A stretch of 64,000 bases of DNA from CAVQDV01 sp963711375 (GCA_963711375.1 CAVQDV010000004.1:1-64000); one strand, 5' to 3'; counted from the stretch's first letter, positions 51,394-60,533 are shown. The notes: generated from the sequence alone by a model not told the origin. Translations and numbers: made by a program.

Positions 51394-52368
51394 TTAAAAA
51401 TTAAATAAAACTTTCACTGCGCTATCTGAAAACTGCCGCCCTGCCTCAATATACTCAACTACTGTGCTCGTAGATTTCCACCGCCCATGCCTCTTAATCG
51501 CCACCATTGAGGCACCCAGTCGTGCCGCTTCCGTCGCTACCCCACGCCTAAGTGAATGGCTGCTGATTTGATCAGCATTGAGCAAGCCTGCATTTTTAGC
51601 GAGTTGGCGAATCAAGCGATTCCATGAGGTGCCGCTGATGGCCGCTTTTGTAATGGTACCAGTTTTGGAAAGTCGTCGAAAAATTGGACCTTCCCATTGT
51701 CCGCTTGCTTGGCGCCAATCGATAAGCGCTCGTACTGGACATCGCTTATCATCACCAAATGGAATAATACATCGCTCCCCTTCCCTGGCTTGATCGGTTT
51801 TGCTTCTGGTCAGATGAATGATCATCCCATCACTGACAAAACTCACCTGTTCCCAGTTGAGTGATACTAATTCTGAACGACGGAAAGCGCCAAAATATCC
51901 TAACAATAAGAGAGCACGATTACGGATATTAATTTTACTGGGTGACTTATTGAGATATTCGACGATTTGATCTAAATCTTTTAATCGAAGCGCTGAGGCC
52001 TGACGCTTAGGTCGCCCATGTAGTCGAGCAATGCCTTTGAGGGTTTTGTAAACTACAGGGTTATCCGTTGGGTCGGGTTGCTTTTGGAGTCGGTGCCATT
52101 GACGCAATGCAGTGAGTCTTCTTTTTAATGTTCTGGGATTGTAGTGATCGGCACAGTCTCGCAAATATTGCTCCACCAATTCTGGCGTTGCTGGCAGTGC
52201 ACCACCCTGTTTCAAAAAAGCTTTGATATCTTTTTGATACGCAATCCGTGTGTTGTCACTGCTGGCTGCCTCTATATAAGGTGAGTGCCATTCCGTTAAT
52301 AACACTTCATGACTGGATTGCTTGGGGGGTTCTTGCCCGATTTCGATGCTGTCGCTCCCTATTTTCAC
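51394..52368 (-). CDS. Tyrosine recombinase, module 2
   Basis: A 324-residue XerC-like integrase, closely related to the one at 38615-39559. Catalytic residues: Arg in FGAFRRSELVSL, His-x-x-Arg in SSHSLRRGVATEA, KRHGRW and Tyr in TVVEYIEAG. The start is GTG 52368, giving a longer N-terminus than in module 1. It shares with module 1 the downstream terminator, the acidic-protein gene and the 140-bp upstream region. The recombinases differ at many positions, so the modules are older than the intron and unit duplications. Confidence 0.92.
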   Translation of the reverse strand: MKIGSDSIEIGQEPPKQSSHEVLLTEWHSPYIEAASSDNTRIAYQKDIKAFLKQGGALPATPELVEQYLRDCADHYNPRTLKRRLTALRQWHRLQKQPDPTDNPVVYKTLKGIARLHGRPKRQASALRLKDLDQIVEYLNKSPSKINIRNRALLLLGYFGAFRRSELVSLNWEQVSFVSDGMIIHLTRSKTDQAREGERCIIPFGDDKRCPVRALIDWRQASGQWEGPIFRRLSKTGTITKAAISGTSWNRLIRQLAKNAGLLNADQISSHSLRRGVATEAARLGASMVAIKRHGRWKSTSTVVEYIEAGRQFSDSAVKVLFNF

Positions 52369-52482
52369 AACTCATACTCCATTAATCATATTTTGGACGA
52401 TATTTACGCGGGAGTCTATTTTATCACATTATGTTCGGTAATCTCCAAAATGGACAGTTATAGAAAATTGAAAAAGATCGCA

Positions 52483-52511
52483 AAAATATAGCGGCGGCTA
52501 GTGGGCCGCCG
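52483..52511 (-). terminator. Terminator of the acidic-protein gene, module 2
   Basis: CGGCGGC (52492-52498) and GCCGCCG (52505-52511), followed on the minus strand by CTATATTTTTG. Same element as in module 1. Confidence 0.75.
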
Positions 52512-52543
52512 ACTACTCAAAATCAAGGAATCTATAAATTATA

Positions 52544-53116
52544 TCATTCAGAGTCGGAGTCAGATTTTGTCAAAGAAGGTGATTGGTGTTCTTTCTGCTC
52601 TTTATCGGCAACAGAAGCCTCCTGATGGCTTGAATCTTTCCAAAGGTTCTGTGCAATTAATGCTAATGCAAAACCTTCAGCCTTCTGTGTTTCTGGATCT
52701 TCAATTTTCAGGATTTCTGCCACTCGGCGTGAAATATAATCATCAGTTTCCTGTTTACGCACAGCAGCCCGAAGCTTCATAGGCTCCGAGATAACAGGCC
52801 TAGAGCCCCCAAATGATCTTGGATTGGCCTCTTCGACCGCTCTGTCAAATTCGGTAGGTTCGCAGGGGGGATTAGTAGTTTTATAGCCTTTTTCTTGAAG
52901 CAAAACCGCTAATTGGCAAAGTGCTTCGTAGGTTTTAATGAATTCAAAACCACGATCACCATTTAGGAAACAAACTAAAGCTTTATTGTTATCATCAAAG
53001 TCCCCAGATTCTCTGTGGGAATCTTTAAAATTTTTCATCCAGAGATCAAACTTTTCAGCAGCAAGCTTTATGGATTCTTCAAGTGATACTCCACAATTAT
53101 TGTCAAATCTTCTCAT
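52544..53116 (-). CDS. Acidic protein, module 2
   Basis: A 190-residue protein, full-length relative of the one at 39760-40239. The N-terminus (NNCGVSLEES) and the segment VRKQETDDYISRRVAEILKI plus the Asp/Ser/Glu tail match module 1. A middle part of about 75 residues (KFDLWMKNFKDSHRESGDF, then KALVCFLNGDRGFEFIKTYE) is absent from module 1, where a second copy of the repeat segment has replaced it. Function unknown; constant pairing with a recombinase suggests an accessory factor. Confidence 0.7.
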   Translation of the reverse strand: MRRFDNNCGVSLEESIKLAAEKFDLWMKNFKDSHRESGDFDDNNKALVCFLNGDRGFEFIKTYEALCQLAVLLQEKGYKTTNPPCEPTEFDRAVEEANPRSFGGSRPVISEPMKLRAAVRKQETDDYISRRVAEILKIEDPETQKAEGFALALIAQNLWKDSSHQEASVADKEQKEHQSPSLTKSDSDSE

Positions 53117-53259
53117 TTTTTTACCTCATTAATAACTTATTTGCCTGAAGAAGGAAGTCCCGTAGCTTCACACTAACCTGGATTTCCTTCGCTTAAGATG
53201 AGCAGTATAACCCGCGAATATTAAGGAAATATTAAAGTGCGCAACGAGGCGCAAATATT

Positions 53260-55128
53260 TCTGCCAGGATGGCAGAAATGAGCACTAGCAGATGAAAGTT
53301 CTGCGCCAAAAGCGGTGACCCGCCGCATTGGGTACCAAGTCTTGAGCTAGTTGGGGGTAACCCCGCTGGTTAAGCGTAGACAGGGAGATAATAGGCCGTA
53401 AGCCGCCAGGTTGAAGTGATTGAGCCCCGAAAAATCCATTATTGGGAGGGTTGATGCTGTCTTAATAGCAGAAGACGAAATTAGTTGTGACGGTAATGGG
53501 CAGTCACGATTGACCTCTCCGGGGTCAGAGAGCATGGCATGTTAGATCCTGCAGGCTCTAACAGGGAAAGCAGTACGGACTAACAAGGCGACAAAAGCGA
53601 GGAAGTTCGGAAGGCTTGCAGGAAGTCAGATGGGTCGTAGTACCGATGAAGCGAGTCGAGAGATCGTGGAGGAAAGGACCCTGGGCAAGTTCAACCTTAA
53701 AGAGGAGACGTCAATGGAACCATCAGAGTTTCAAGAAACGACGGCAACGAAATTAGAAAGGATAGCGTGGCTATCGTCGAGAAATCCAAATAAAGAATGG
53801 CATCAGTTGATGCATCATCTTAATGAGGAATCTTTGACGGCCTGCTTCCACGAGCTTGATGGAAGTAAAGCGGTGGGAGTCGATGCGGTCACGAAAAGTC
53901 ACTGTGGTGAACGACTAGCGGAGAACATTAATGAGTTAGTTTCCAGTATGAAGCGCATGGGCTACCGACCGGGACCCGTACGAGAAGTACGAATTCCAAA
54001 GGAAGGAAAACCCGGAGCGACAAGACCACTGGGAATTAGTAATTTTGAAGATAAGCTGGTCCAGAAGATGGTGCAGAAAGTTCTTGAAAGTATTTATGAG
54101 CCTATTTTTCTCGACTGTTCTTATGGATTCAGACGAGGAAGAGGCTGCCATGATGCGGTGAGAGCCCTGCACTATTATTTATTGCTAACGAAGTGGAAAC
54201 AGTAATCGATGTTGATTTAGAAAATTTCTTCGGCACCATTGATCACAAATTAGTGGAAGGAATATTACGCGAGAAAATCAAAGACCAAAAATTTATGCGA
54301 TATATAATTCGGCTATTTAAAGCCGGAGTATTATCCAAAAATGAATTTAGGGTTGACGATGAAGGAGTGCCCCAAGGATCGGTGTGCAGTCCAATAATAG
54401 CGAATATATTTTCACATTACGTAATTGATGAATGGTTTGAGGAAGTGGTTAAAGGACATTGCAAAGGCAAAGTTGAGCTGTTTCGGTATGCGGATGATCT
54501 GGTGGTATGCTGCCAATATCAGAAAGATGCCCAGCGAATTAGATCTGCACTGACCTTACGTCTCGCAAAATACAAGCTGAAATTAAATGAGGATAAAACA
54601 TGAAATGTTCCATTCTCTAAGCAACGTTTCAGTCAAGGCGAGAAACAAGGCGCATTTGATTTTCTAGGATTTTCCTTTTATTTAGGACGTTCTAGAAAAG
54701 ATGTGCCGGTACCGAAGCTTCGCACGAGCGGCAAACGCCTGCGATCGAAGCTGAAGAACGTAAATGTCTGGGCAAAAATGGTTCGAAATAAACATTGCCT
54801 GCGACAAATATGGAAAATGTTTTGCATTAAATTACAGGGACACATCCGATATTACGGAGTGTCGAGTAATTATCAAGGTGTTCAACGTTTCCGACATGAG
54901 TCGAGGAAAATAATGTTTAAATGGCTTAATCGACGAAGCCAAAGCGTTCATTTAATTGGGACAAATTCCTATTAATTGAAGCGCAGTTTCCATCACCAGA
55001 AGCGAAGATTTACCACAAACTTTTCTGATCATAGAAACGTGAATGGACTTGTCTTGAGCCCATTGCCTTAATAGGGCACGATGCGGTTCTAACGAGGGGC
55101 CGGCCGCGCAAGCGGCTGGTCTACTCAC
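53260..55128 (+). mobile_element. Second group II intron, with broken RT gene
   Basis: This differs from the intron at 43605-45520. The 5' region carries GCAGATGAAAGTTCTGC and AAGCGTAGACAG motifs that align with those of the first intron. Domain V lies at about 55058-55091 (starts GAGCCCATTGCC, ends CGATGCGGTTC), followed by a domain VI hairpin and the end CTACTCAC at 55128. The 5' boundary is set where module 2 stops matching module 1; a GTGCGC at 53238-53243 could be the true start. The RT gene has two frameshifts, so the intron could move only with RT supplied from elsewhere. Confidence 0.7.
53714..54975 (+). pseudogene. Group II intron reverse transcriptase with two frameshifts
   Basis: Reads in three pieces: 53714-54205 (HELDGSKAVGVDAVTKSH, TRPLGISNFEDKLVQKM, YGFRRGRGCHDAVRAL), about 54193-54603 (VIDVDLENFFGTIDH, DEGVPQGSVCSPI, LFRYADDLVV with the Tyr-Ala-Asp-Asp active site) and about 54604-54975 (FDFLGFSFYLGRSRKD, HIRYYGVSSNYQGVQRF). 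One base appears lost in the TTATTTATTGCTAACG stretch near 54177-54192, and a small indel near 54600 breaks the frame again. Motifs are otherwise well preserved, so inactivation is recent. ATG 53714 follows GAGGAG. The fragment at 30312-30657 derives from the same gene family. Confidence 0.9.
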
Positions 55129-55259
55129 TTTTATGAGTTCAATTTTTGTATAGAATTGCGTCACATTAAAGGTAACTTTAGGGGGTTCTGAAAAAGAGGC
55201 AAAAACCCTACGTTGACTCATATTTATGGTAACCGAAGCAAATTGTGGAGGAATAAGCA

Positions 55260-55439
55260 ATGAGCCAACGAAAAATCAATGAGTTCGAGAGCTTTCAGCG
55301 TATGTATGGGTATACCAAAAGGCGCTCGATTAAGTCCAAGCTGCTCGATAGGTTCTGTAAGACCCATGGGCACAACCAGTCTGGCCGCAAAAAGAACGCC
55401 TGCTCAAAATCCAAAATTCCAACATTCTCTCGGGCTTAG
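55260..55439 (+). pseudogene. N-terminal remnant of an IS transposase
   Basis: A 59-codon frame with a strong GGAGG site before ATG 55260. It reads MSQRKINEFESFQRMYGYTK and then a stretch like KSKLLDRFCKTHGHNQ, similar to the N-terminal HTH of integrase-core transposases (LLDEFC, then a T-G-Y/H-x-R motif). The frame is disrupted soon after and no catalytic core follows. A promoter-like TTTTTGTATAGAAT lies about 100 bp upstream. Confidence 0.5.
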
Positions 55440-55517
55440 ACGTTGTGCCTATTGGCAGATAGTCGAATAACAAGGCGCACCGACTCAACAACAGAAGAAC
55501 AACCTGCGACCAACATA

Positions 55518-55555
55518 TTGCAAGAATTGCAATATTGCAAATCTTGGTATATACT
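55518..55555 (+). promoter_or_regulatory. TA promoter with repeated TTGCAA operators
   Basis: TTGCAA occurs at 55518, 55527 and 55535; the last two form the palindrome TTGCAATATTGCAA. The middle copy is a -35 box 17 bp from TATACT (55550-55555). The predicted +1 is at 55562-55563, on the toxin's start codon. The repeats are likely binding sites for the HTH antitoxin. Confidence 0.65.
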
Positions 55556-55562
55556 TATCTGT

Positions 55563-55856
55563 ATGTCATGGAACGTCCAATTTAGTAACAAAGCCGGAAA
55601 GCAAGCGCCTTTTTTAAGTAAACGTGCGCTTCTAGCGTTACAATCGCTTGTTGAGGATTTAACAGTCTTTGGGCCCTATCCTGGCAAGCATTGGCCGAAC
55701 TATGGGCCCTTGAGTGGCAAAAAAAATGAAGATAAACGACATTGCCACCTAATTAAGGGGAAGCCAACCTATGTTTGTTGTTGGGAAGTGTTAAATAAAA
55801 AAAATAAATTAATCGAGGTCTATTATGTCGGCACACATGAAAAAGCACCATATTGA
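55563..55856 (+). CDS. RelE/HigB-like toxin
   Basis: A 97-residue protein: SWNVQFSNKAGKQAPFLSKR, then LVEDLTVFGPYPGKHWPNYG, then HCHLIKGKPTYVCCWEV and EVYYVGTHEKAPY. Short basic proteins ending in a YVGTHE-type strand and followed by an HTH gene are RelE-superfamily toxins. ATG 55563 is chosen because the longer upstream frame runs through the promoter and operators. It overlaps the antitoxin gene by 32 bp. No Shine-Dalgarno sequence is visible, consistent with leaderless translation. Confidence 0.8.
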   Translation: MSWNVQFSNKAGKQAPFLSKRALLALQSLVEDLTVFGPYPGKHWPNYGPLSGKKNEDKRHCHLIKGKPTYVCCWEVLNKKNKLIEVYYVGTHEKAPY

Positions 55857-56196
55857 GTCAGAAAGAAATTACGTGCGTCTGCAACATGCGGGAAAAGTGT
55901 ATCAGTTTCCAGTAAAGGTAGCTGAAAAATATCTTATTAGTGATGTTATCAATGAGCCGCCCCTCTCGCCCGAAACAATTTTCGCCGAAATTAATAAAAA
56001 ATATACAAAGCCCGGCGCCCTCTTGCGTGGAATTCGTGCCAGAGAAAATTTAACTCAAATTGAAATGGCCAAAAAACTAAAGGTGACCCAATCCGATATT
56101 TCCCAAATGGAAAATGGGGCACGCCGAATTGGCCGTAGCGTTGCCATGCGCATTCAAAAATTATTTGGCATGAGTTACCGGTCGTTTTTATCGTAG
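55825..56196 (+). CDS. HTH antitoxin
   Basis: A 123-residue protein with an N-terminal toxin-binding region (HIESERNYVRLQHAGKVYQF) and a C-terminal Xre-type HTH (LLRGIRARENLTQIEMAKKL, then TQSDISQMENGARRIG). GAGGT 7 bases before ATG 55825 supports this start over the in-frame ATG at 55837. It probably represses through the TTGCAA repeats. Confidence 0.88.
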   Translation: MSAHMKKHHIESERNYVRLQHAGKVYQFPVKVAEKYLISDVINEPPLSPETIFAEINKKYTKPGALLRGIRARENLTQIEMAKKLKVTQSDISQMENGARRIGRSVAMRIQKLFGMSYRSFLS

Positions 56197-56219
56197 AATG
56201 GGCTAATCAACTTTTGATT

Positions 56220-56912
56220 TTAAGTGCCAGAAATAAGCTGTTGTGGAATACTTTTTACTGGCTTCAATGGAAGCGGTTCAATTTCTACCAACCCGTGACG
56301 GACTGATAAGCGCGCCAATTCAACATCATTTTTTATTTTTAATTTCTCAAAAATTCGGTAGCGATGACTATTGACTGTTTTTGGGCTGACTTGTAATTTA
56401 TCGGCGATTTCTGAAGCATCCATTCCTTCTGAAATACAACGTGCGACATCCAGTTCTCGATTCGAAAGCACATCCATGGGTGAGGCGTGATCATTATCAA
56501 TTCGCTTTAACACCAATTGGCTGGCAATTTTTGAATTCAGATATCGTTGGCCTGTAGACACTATTTGAATGGCACGAATCATTTCATCCTTAGAAGCAGA
56601 CTTCAGAATGCACCCTGCAGCGCCTATTTGTAGAAGACGCGTTATGTAGACATCATTTTCATAAGCTGTGACTACTAATATTTTAATATCAGGATACAAC
56701 TCTCTTAATTGGAGCGTGGCATCAAAACCGTTCATGCCCGGCATTTGAATATCCATCAGGACGACATCAGGTTTCAGTTCTTGGCAAAAGTTGATGGCCG
56801 TTGAACCATCGTTTGCTTCCCCAATGACACTCATTCCTGGGATATCGCCCAAGATTTGCCGTAAAGCCACTCGGACCAAGGCATGATCGTCAACGATTAA
56901 TATTTTGATCAT
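56220..56912 (-). CDS. GacA/UvrY/LetA-type response regulator
   Basis: A 230-residue NarL/FixJ-type regulator: receiver domain (1-120) with the acidic pair in IVDDH (8-9), phospho-acceptor Asp in VVLMDIQMPGMNG (about 54) and Lys in CILKSAS (about 104), and a LuxR-type HTH (about 145-205, LSNRELDVARCISEGMDASE then VSPKTVNSHRYRIFEKL). This closely fits GacA/UvrY, called LetA in Legionella, which controls the switch between growth and virulence through small RNAs. The gene usually beside it (uvrC) is not here and no sensor kinase is seen; the protein runs about 10 residues longer at the C-terminus than usual. It may be a paralogue carried by the island. Confidence 0.85.
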   Translation of the reverse strand: MIKILIVDDHALVRVALRQILGDIPGMSVIGEANDGSTAINFCQELKPDVVLMDIQMPGMNGFDATLQLRELYPDIKILVVTAYENDVYITRLLQIGAAGCILKSASKDEMIRAIQIVSTGQRYLNSKIASQLVLKRIDNDHASPMDVLSNRELDVARCISEGMDASEIADKLQVSPKTVNSHRYRIFEKLKIKNDVELARLSVRHGLVEIEPLPLKPVKSIPQQLISGT

Positions 56913-56992
56913 AGCGCCTCTTTGGGTTTCTTATTTGGCAGAGAGTCTAGCATAAAAAACCCCCTACCAAAATAAAATTAATTATTCGATTA

Positions 56993-58786
56993 TTACAAAC
57001 GAGGATTTAAGGCAGAGGTTTCCTCTTGATTTTCCGACTGATTAAATGGAAGTGGAAAAGCATTCAATTTTACTTTTAGATTAAACACAAGGTTTTCGTA
57101 CGAATTAAATAAATTCCCTTTGACACTTTTATTTTTTTCGGGATTAAAAAAGTTCAAAAATTGAAGCGCTTCCTTAATCATTAAAACTTTTTTATCTTCT
57201 GATAGGTTTCGATCGTGCCGAACAAGATGTTCAATTATTTCAGCACAACGATAGTGAGATAAAAAATAAGAGGAATTTTGATTTAGTTTTTCTTCCGATG
57301 GCAGTTCGAAGCGAATTTTATATATGGCAATTTTATAGCCCTCTAAGGCCAGCTGAAAGCGTCGAGATGAGCGATTTTCACCTGCTTCTTTTACAGTTTG
57401 AATCCAAGGACAAGTTGACTGAAAACTACGGTAGATATGCGCCTCCACTGCGATTAGCAGTAACTTAAATTCTGGAGACGCACTTAACAAAAGAGTATCT
57501 ATTTTCGAAGTAATTATTCTCTTACCTTCTTCTTTAGTATCCGGATTTAAATCCAAGAAATAATATGTCAAAAAATGTGAAATAAATTTCTCAATACCAC
57601 TCCTAATTCTAGAACTTGCAGGTTCATCACTATCCATCATGAGAGCAATTAGCCGAAATAATTCGGACAAAAAACATACCTTGATAGAGCTTTTAAGGAT
57701 TTTGGTTTTTAGCAATGAAAATTTGGAATATTCGAAGTTTGATTTAATAAAATGATATTCATCAAGACGACAAGACATCAAAATGTTCAACGTAGATTCG
57801 ACAATCTCGAGATATTTTGGATCTTTTGTTGTAATACAGTGCTCGGAAGCCAGTTTCCCAATATTCAATAATAATTCATTAATCGGCTGATATTCGGTCA
57901 TTGTAACTTGTGTGATTTGCTTAGATAAGCTCAATTTTTCGTTTTCCCTCAGATTATTTTTGTCGAGAAGGTTGAGCTTTCTTTCTAAAAATACTTCTAT
58001 TTTTTGCTTGTGAGGTTGCAAAAGCACGAAGGCCTCAGAAAACCGATTTGACCATGCATATAGTCTTGATAATAACAATGTGGCATCGAAGGATAAATTC
58101 GCATTATTCTCGATAATTCGATTTAATGTTTGCTCATCTTCGAATGAAATCCTATCGGATTCTGAATCAAAATCTTTATCAATTTTCAAAATAATGGCTT
58201 GGTCAATTCGATTTTGTGCACGACCATATAGCCTCTCATCTGGTGTTAAGTGCGACATCGCATTTTCTGATAAGCGCCATTCCCTCTCGGCTTGAATCAA
58301 GGCATCCATAGTATGAATACGCACTTGCTGATTGGAAAATATCGGATTTTCTAATTTTTCAGGTTTAGGTATTTTTTGGAAATATTGAATAGCGATGCCA
58401 TAATTTCGATGAGAAAAATAATCTTCACCTAATTGAAAATAGTATTTGGCTGGTGAAATATACGCACCGAGATTAGCCACATTTCTAGAAACTGACGAAT
58501 AGAGGCTAATTGCATAACTTGCCACCCAATTTTTTACCTTTCCACACGGCACTTCAGCGCTTTGAAACAAATTTTCCGCATATTTTGAGCCTATTTTCAT
58601 ACTGGCAAAATATAAAAACAAATTTCCTGCTGAATACAGCATCCCCTTACCAACTATATCCCCTAAGAATGGCGCAGTAGTTTCTAAAACTGCAGGAATG
58701 GTTTCAGTGGAAAACCAGTATACTAATCCAGCTGTAAAGGCAATTTTCGGAATATTATGTTTCTCAACTGTCATAGGCGTGCGCAT
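56993..58786 (-). CDS. TPR-like protein with N-terminal membrane region
   Basis: A 597-residue protein starting at ATG 58786 with AAGGA upstream. Hydrophobic stretches near residues 14-65 may insert in a membrane. Residues about 110-310 are helical with TPR-like units (AKYYFQLGEDYFSHRNYGIA, then IQYFQKIPKPEKLENPIF). The rest is helical and unrecognised. Divergent from the F-box gene at 59002, with 215 bp between them. The layout resembles effector-like scaffolds of intracellular bacteria, but no specific family is recognised. Confidence 0.55.
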   Translation of the reverse strand: MRTPMTVEKHNIPKIAFTAGLVYWFSTETIPAVLETTAPFLGDIVGKGMLYSAGNLFLYFASMKIGSKYAENLFQSAEVPCGKVKNWVASYAISLYSSVSRNVANLGAYISPAKYYFQLGEDYFSHRNYGIAIQYFQKIPKPEKLENPIFSNQQVRIHTMDALIQAEREWRLSENAMSHLTPDERLYGRAQNRIDQAIILKIDKDFDSESDRISFEDEQTLNRIIENNANLSFDATLLLSRLYAWSNRFSEAFVLLQPHKQKIEVFLERKLNLLDKNNLRENEKLSLSKQITQVTMTEYQPINELLLNIGKLASEHCITTKDPKYLEIVESTLNILMSCRLDEYHFIKSNFEYSKFSLLKTKILKSSIKVCFLSELFRLIALMMDSDEPASSRIRSGIEKFISHFLTYYFLDLNPDTKEEGKRIITSKIDTLLLSASPEFKLLLIAVEAHIYRSFQSTCPWIQTVKEAGENRSSRRFQLALEGYKIAIYKIRFELPSEEKLNQNSSYFLSHYRCAEIIEHLVRHDRNLSEDKKVLMIKEALQFLNFFNPEKNKSVKGNLFNSYENLVFNLKVKLNAFPLPFNQSENQEETSALNPRL

Positions 58787-59001
58787 AGACTTATCCTTAA
58801 TTAAATCAAGAGGCCAAAATCTAACACAATGCCTACCTCAATCCAAATTTTAAAGCCATTCTGAACATAAGAAACAAATCTCTCGCCTTAAGGCTGGATT
58901 AAGGGACTATTTTTTAAACAATTTATCTCCCATTTTATTCATGAAATGATATAGTACAACTAAAATATATTCACGAAATCCAGTAAACAGATAGGAAATC
59001 C

Positions 59002-60255
59002 ATGAGAAAGAAAAGCGAAAAGCAGCTCTTAGCTTCCAAAATTGTGGCAGATGCCGGTACTGGGATTTTTATTATCGGGTTAAACGCTGCTTCCGTATAT
59101 GTGAAAAGTCCAATAAGCCCTGATAGTTTAGACTCAGGACTCAACCACTTATTAAACGCTGCAAAAAATCTTGTTTCTCTTGTAGGACAAGGAGATGTTG
59201 CTCAAGATTCCTGGAATTTTTTATGCAATAGTGCCAACCATATTATTGATAGTTTTTTTCCAATTTTGAAGTCCACGGAATCTTCCAGTAAAGTTATTCC
59301 ATGGAAACCAATACCTTTTTCTGTTTTGCTCGAACAAAACAATATCCTAAGCGTTGATCGCCAGCCTAAAAGAGTTTTAAATTTTCTTGATCTCCAGACT
59401 GATGTTTTGGTTTCTCTCTCTAGAAAATATTTAAGCTGTCGGGACTTTTCACACTTGAGACAAACATGCAAAACTTTGTATAAAAATAAGCGGATTAGTA
59501 AAGCCTTTGATCGCAAAGCAATTAATTGTGACTATGGGTGGAAGAATTGGGTCAAAAATAATTATCGCAGTTTTGCTTTTGATTTATCTTTAGAAGACGA
59601 TGAGTGTTCTAATACTATGATTTGGATGTGTTGCATATACATTAGAAGATCCAACCATCCAATGAAAATGGACCTATTAAAAGAGATTTATACTCGATTG
59701 GTTCTTCAAAATCCAATAACAGATGAAAAAGGCTGGATGCAGACATATCGCAGCGTACTTGGAAACTGTGATTTCAAGGCTCAATTAGTAAAAAGTATTA
59801 ACAATGCTATGTGGACTTGGAATTGCGTGGAATTGGGTGATAATATCCAGCTTCTTCCACTGATTGAACGCCTTCTAGAACGTACCGCGCCATTAGCAAC
59901 ATTCAAAGTATATTATCAGGACCGGATTCCTCCCTGTTTATTGCCAGAACATTTTGCTTATCTTGCGGCTATTCCAATTGCATTTGCAGGGGTATTCATC
60001 TTCCTTGAAGAAAGGGGAACAAACAATAGGTTAATGGGTAATTCTATTTTTAGGGGATTAGGCTTTACAATGTTTACATTGTTTGCTCCTGACTCTGCGG
60101 GTAAAGTATATGCTCGACTTAAATCTTACCTCTATACCTCTCATCATCGAAATAAAGCCTTGGAATTACAGGCAACCTTGCAAAAATCAGCAAATGAAAA
60201 TGACGATAAGTCAGATGAAAAGAATGAGCAAAATAATTTTACTTATGGTAACTAA
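59002..60255 (+). CDS. F-box-like protein, candidate host-directed effector
   Basis: A 417-residue protein. Residues about 128-175 (NFLDLQTDVLVSLSRKYLSC, then RDFSHLRQTCKTLYKNKRIS) match the F-box pattern, including the Leu-x-x-Asp-Val-Leu start and the LRQTCKxLY core that binds host Skp1. F-box proteins are eukaryotic ubiquitin-ligase adaptors and occur in bacteria mainly as translocated effectors. A hydrophobic segment lies at about 315-335, and a Lys/Glu/Asn-rich tail ends the protein. The substrate-binding region would be residues 190-310. ATG 59002 has a weak GGAA site. Confidence 0.65.
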   Translation: MRKKSEKQLLASKIVADAGTGIFIIGLNAASVYVKSPISPDSLDSGLNHLLNAAKNLVSLVGQGDVAQDSWNFLCNSANHIIDSFFPILKSTESSSKVIPWKPIPFSVLLEQNNILSVDRQPKRVLNFLDLQTDVLVSLSRKYLSCRDFSHLRQTCKTLYKNKRISKAFDRKAINCDYGWKNWVKNNYRSFAFDLSLEDDECSNTMIWMCCIYIRRSNHPMKMDLLKEIYTRLVLQNPITDEKGWMQTYRSVLGNCDFKAQLVKSINNAMWTWNCVELGDNIQLLPLIERLLERTAPLATFKVYYQDRIPPCLLPEHFAYLAAIPIAFAGVFIFLEERGTNNRLMGNSIFRGLGFTMFTLFAPDSAGKVYARLKSYLYTSHHRNKALELQATLQKSANENDDKSDEKNEQNNFTYGN

Positions 60256-60505
60256 ACTTGTCTTTCATTTAGAATAAAGAAAATATGAATGGGTAACAGC
60301 CAAATCTTTTAGTTCTTAACCCCACTAACGAAAAGCAACATTCTTTAAAACCTGGAATATCGGCAGTTCTCATCCTATCTCTCAACTCCTTTAAAACACC
60401 TACACCTTTACAAATGTTTCTGAAAAAAATTAGAGCGAAGGATGAAAAGAAGGACATAAATCGAGAAACCGGCTAGAAAAAATATCAATAATGTCCTAAA
60501 GGGCG

Positions 60506-60533
60506 TTTACTTTGACCTGAAAACAGGTACAAT
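60506..60533 (+). promoter_or_regulatory. Promoter with palindromic operator before the 542-aa membrane gene
   Basis: TTTACT (60506-60511), 16 bp, TACAAT (60528-60533), with the perfect palindrome ACCTGAAAACAGGT (60515-60528) between and touching the -10. A repressor bound there would block transcription. Apart from this, the gap 60256-60562 shows no gene or other structure. Confidence 0.5.

Noticed and set aside
38615..53116. Recombinase modules as an integron
   Set aside because: The recombinases lack the integron-specific insertion, and no array of small promoterless genes separated by attC-like repeats is present.
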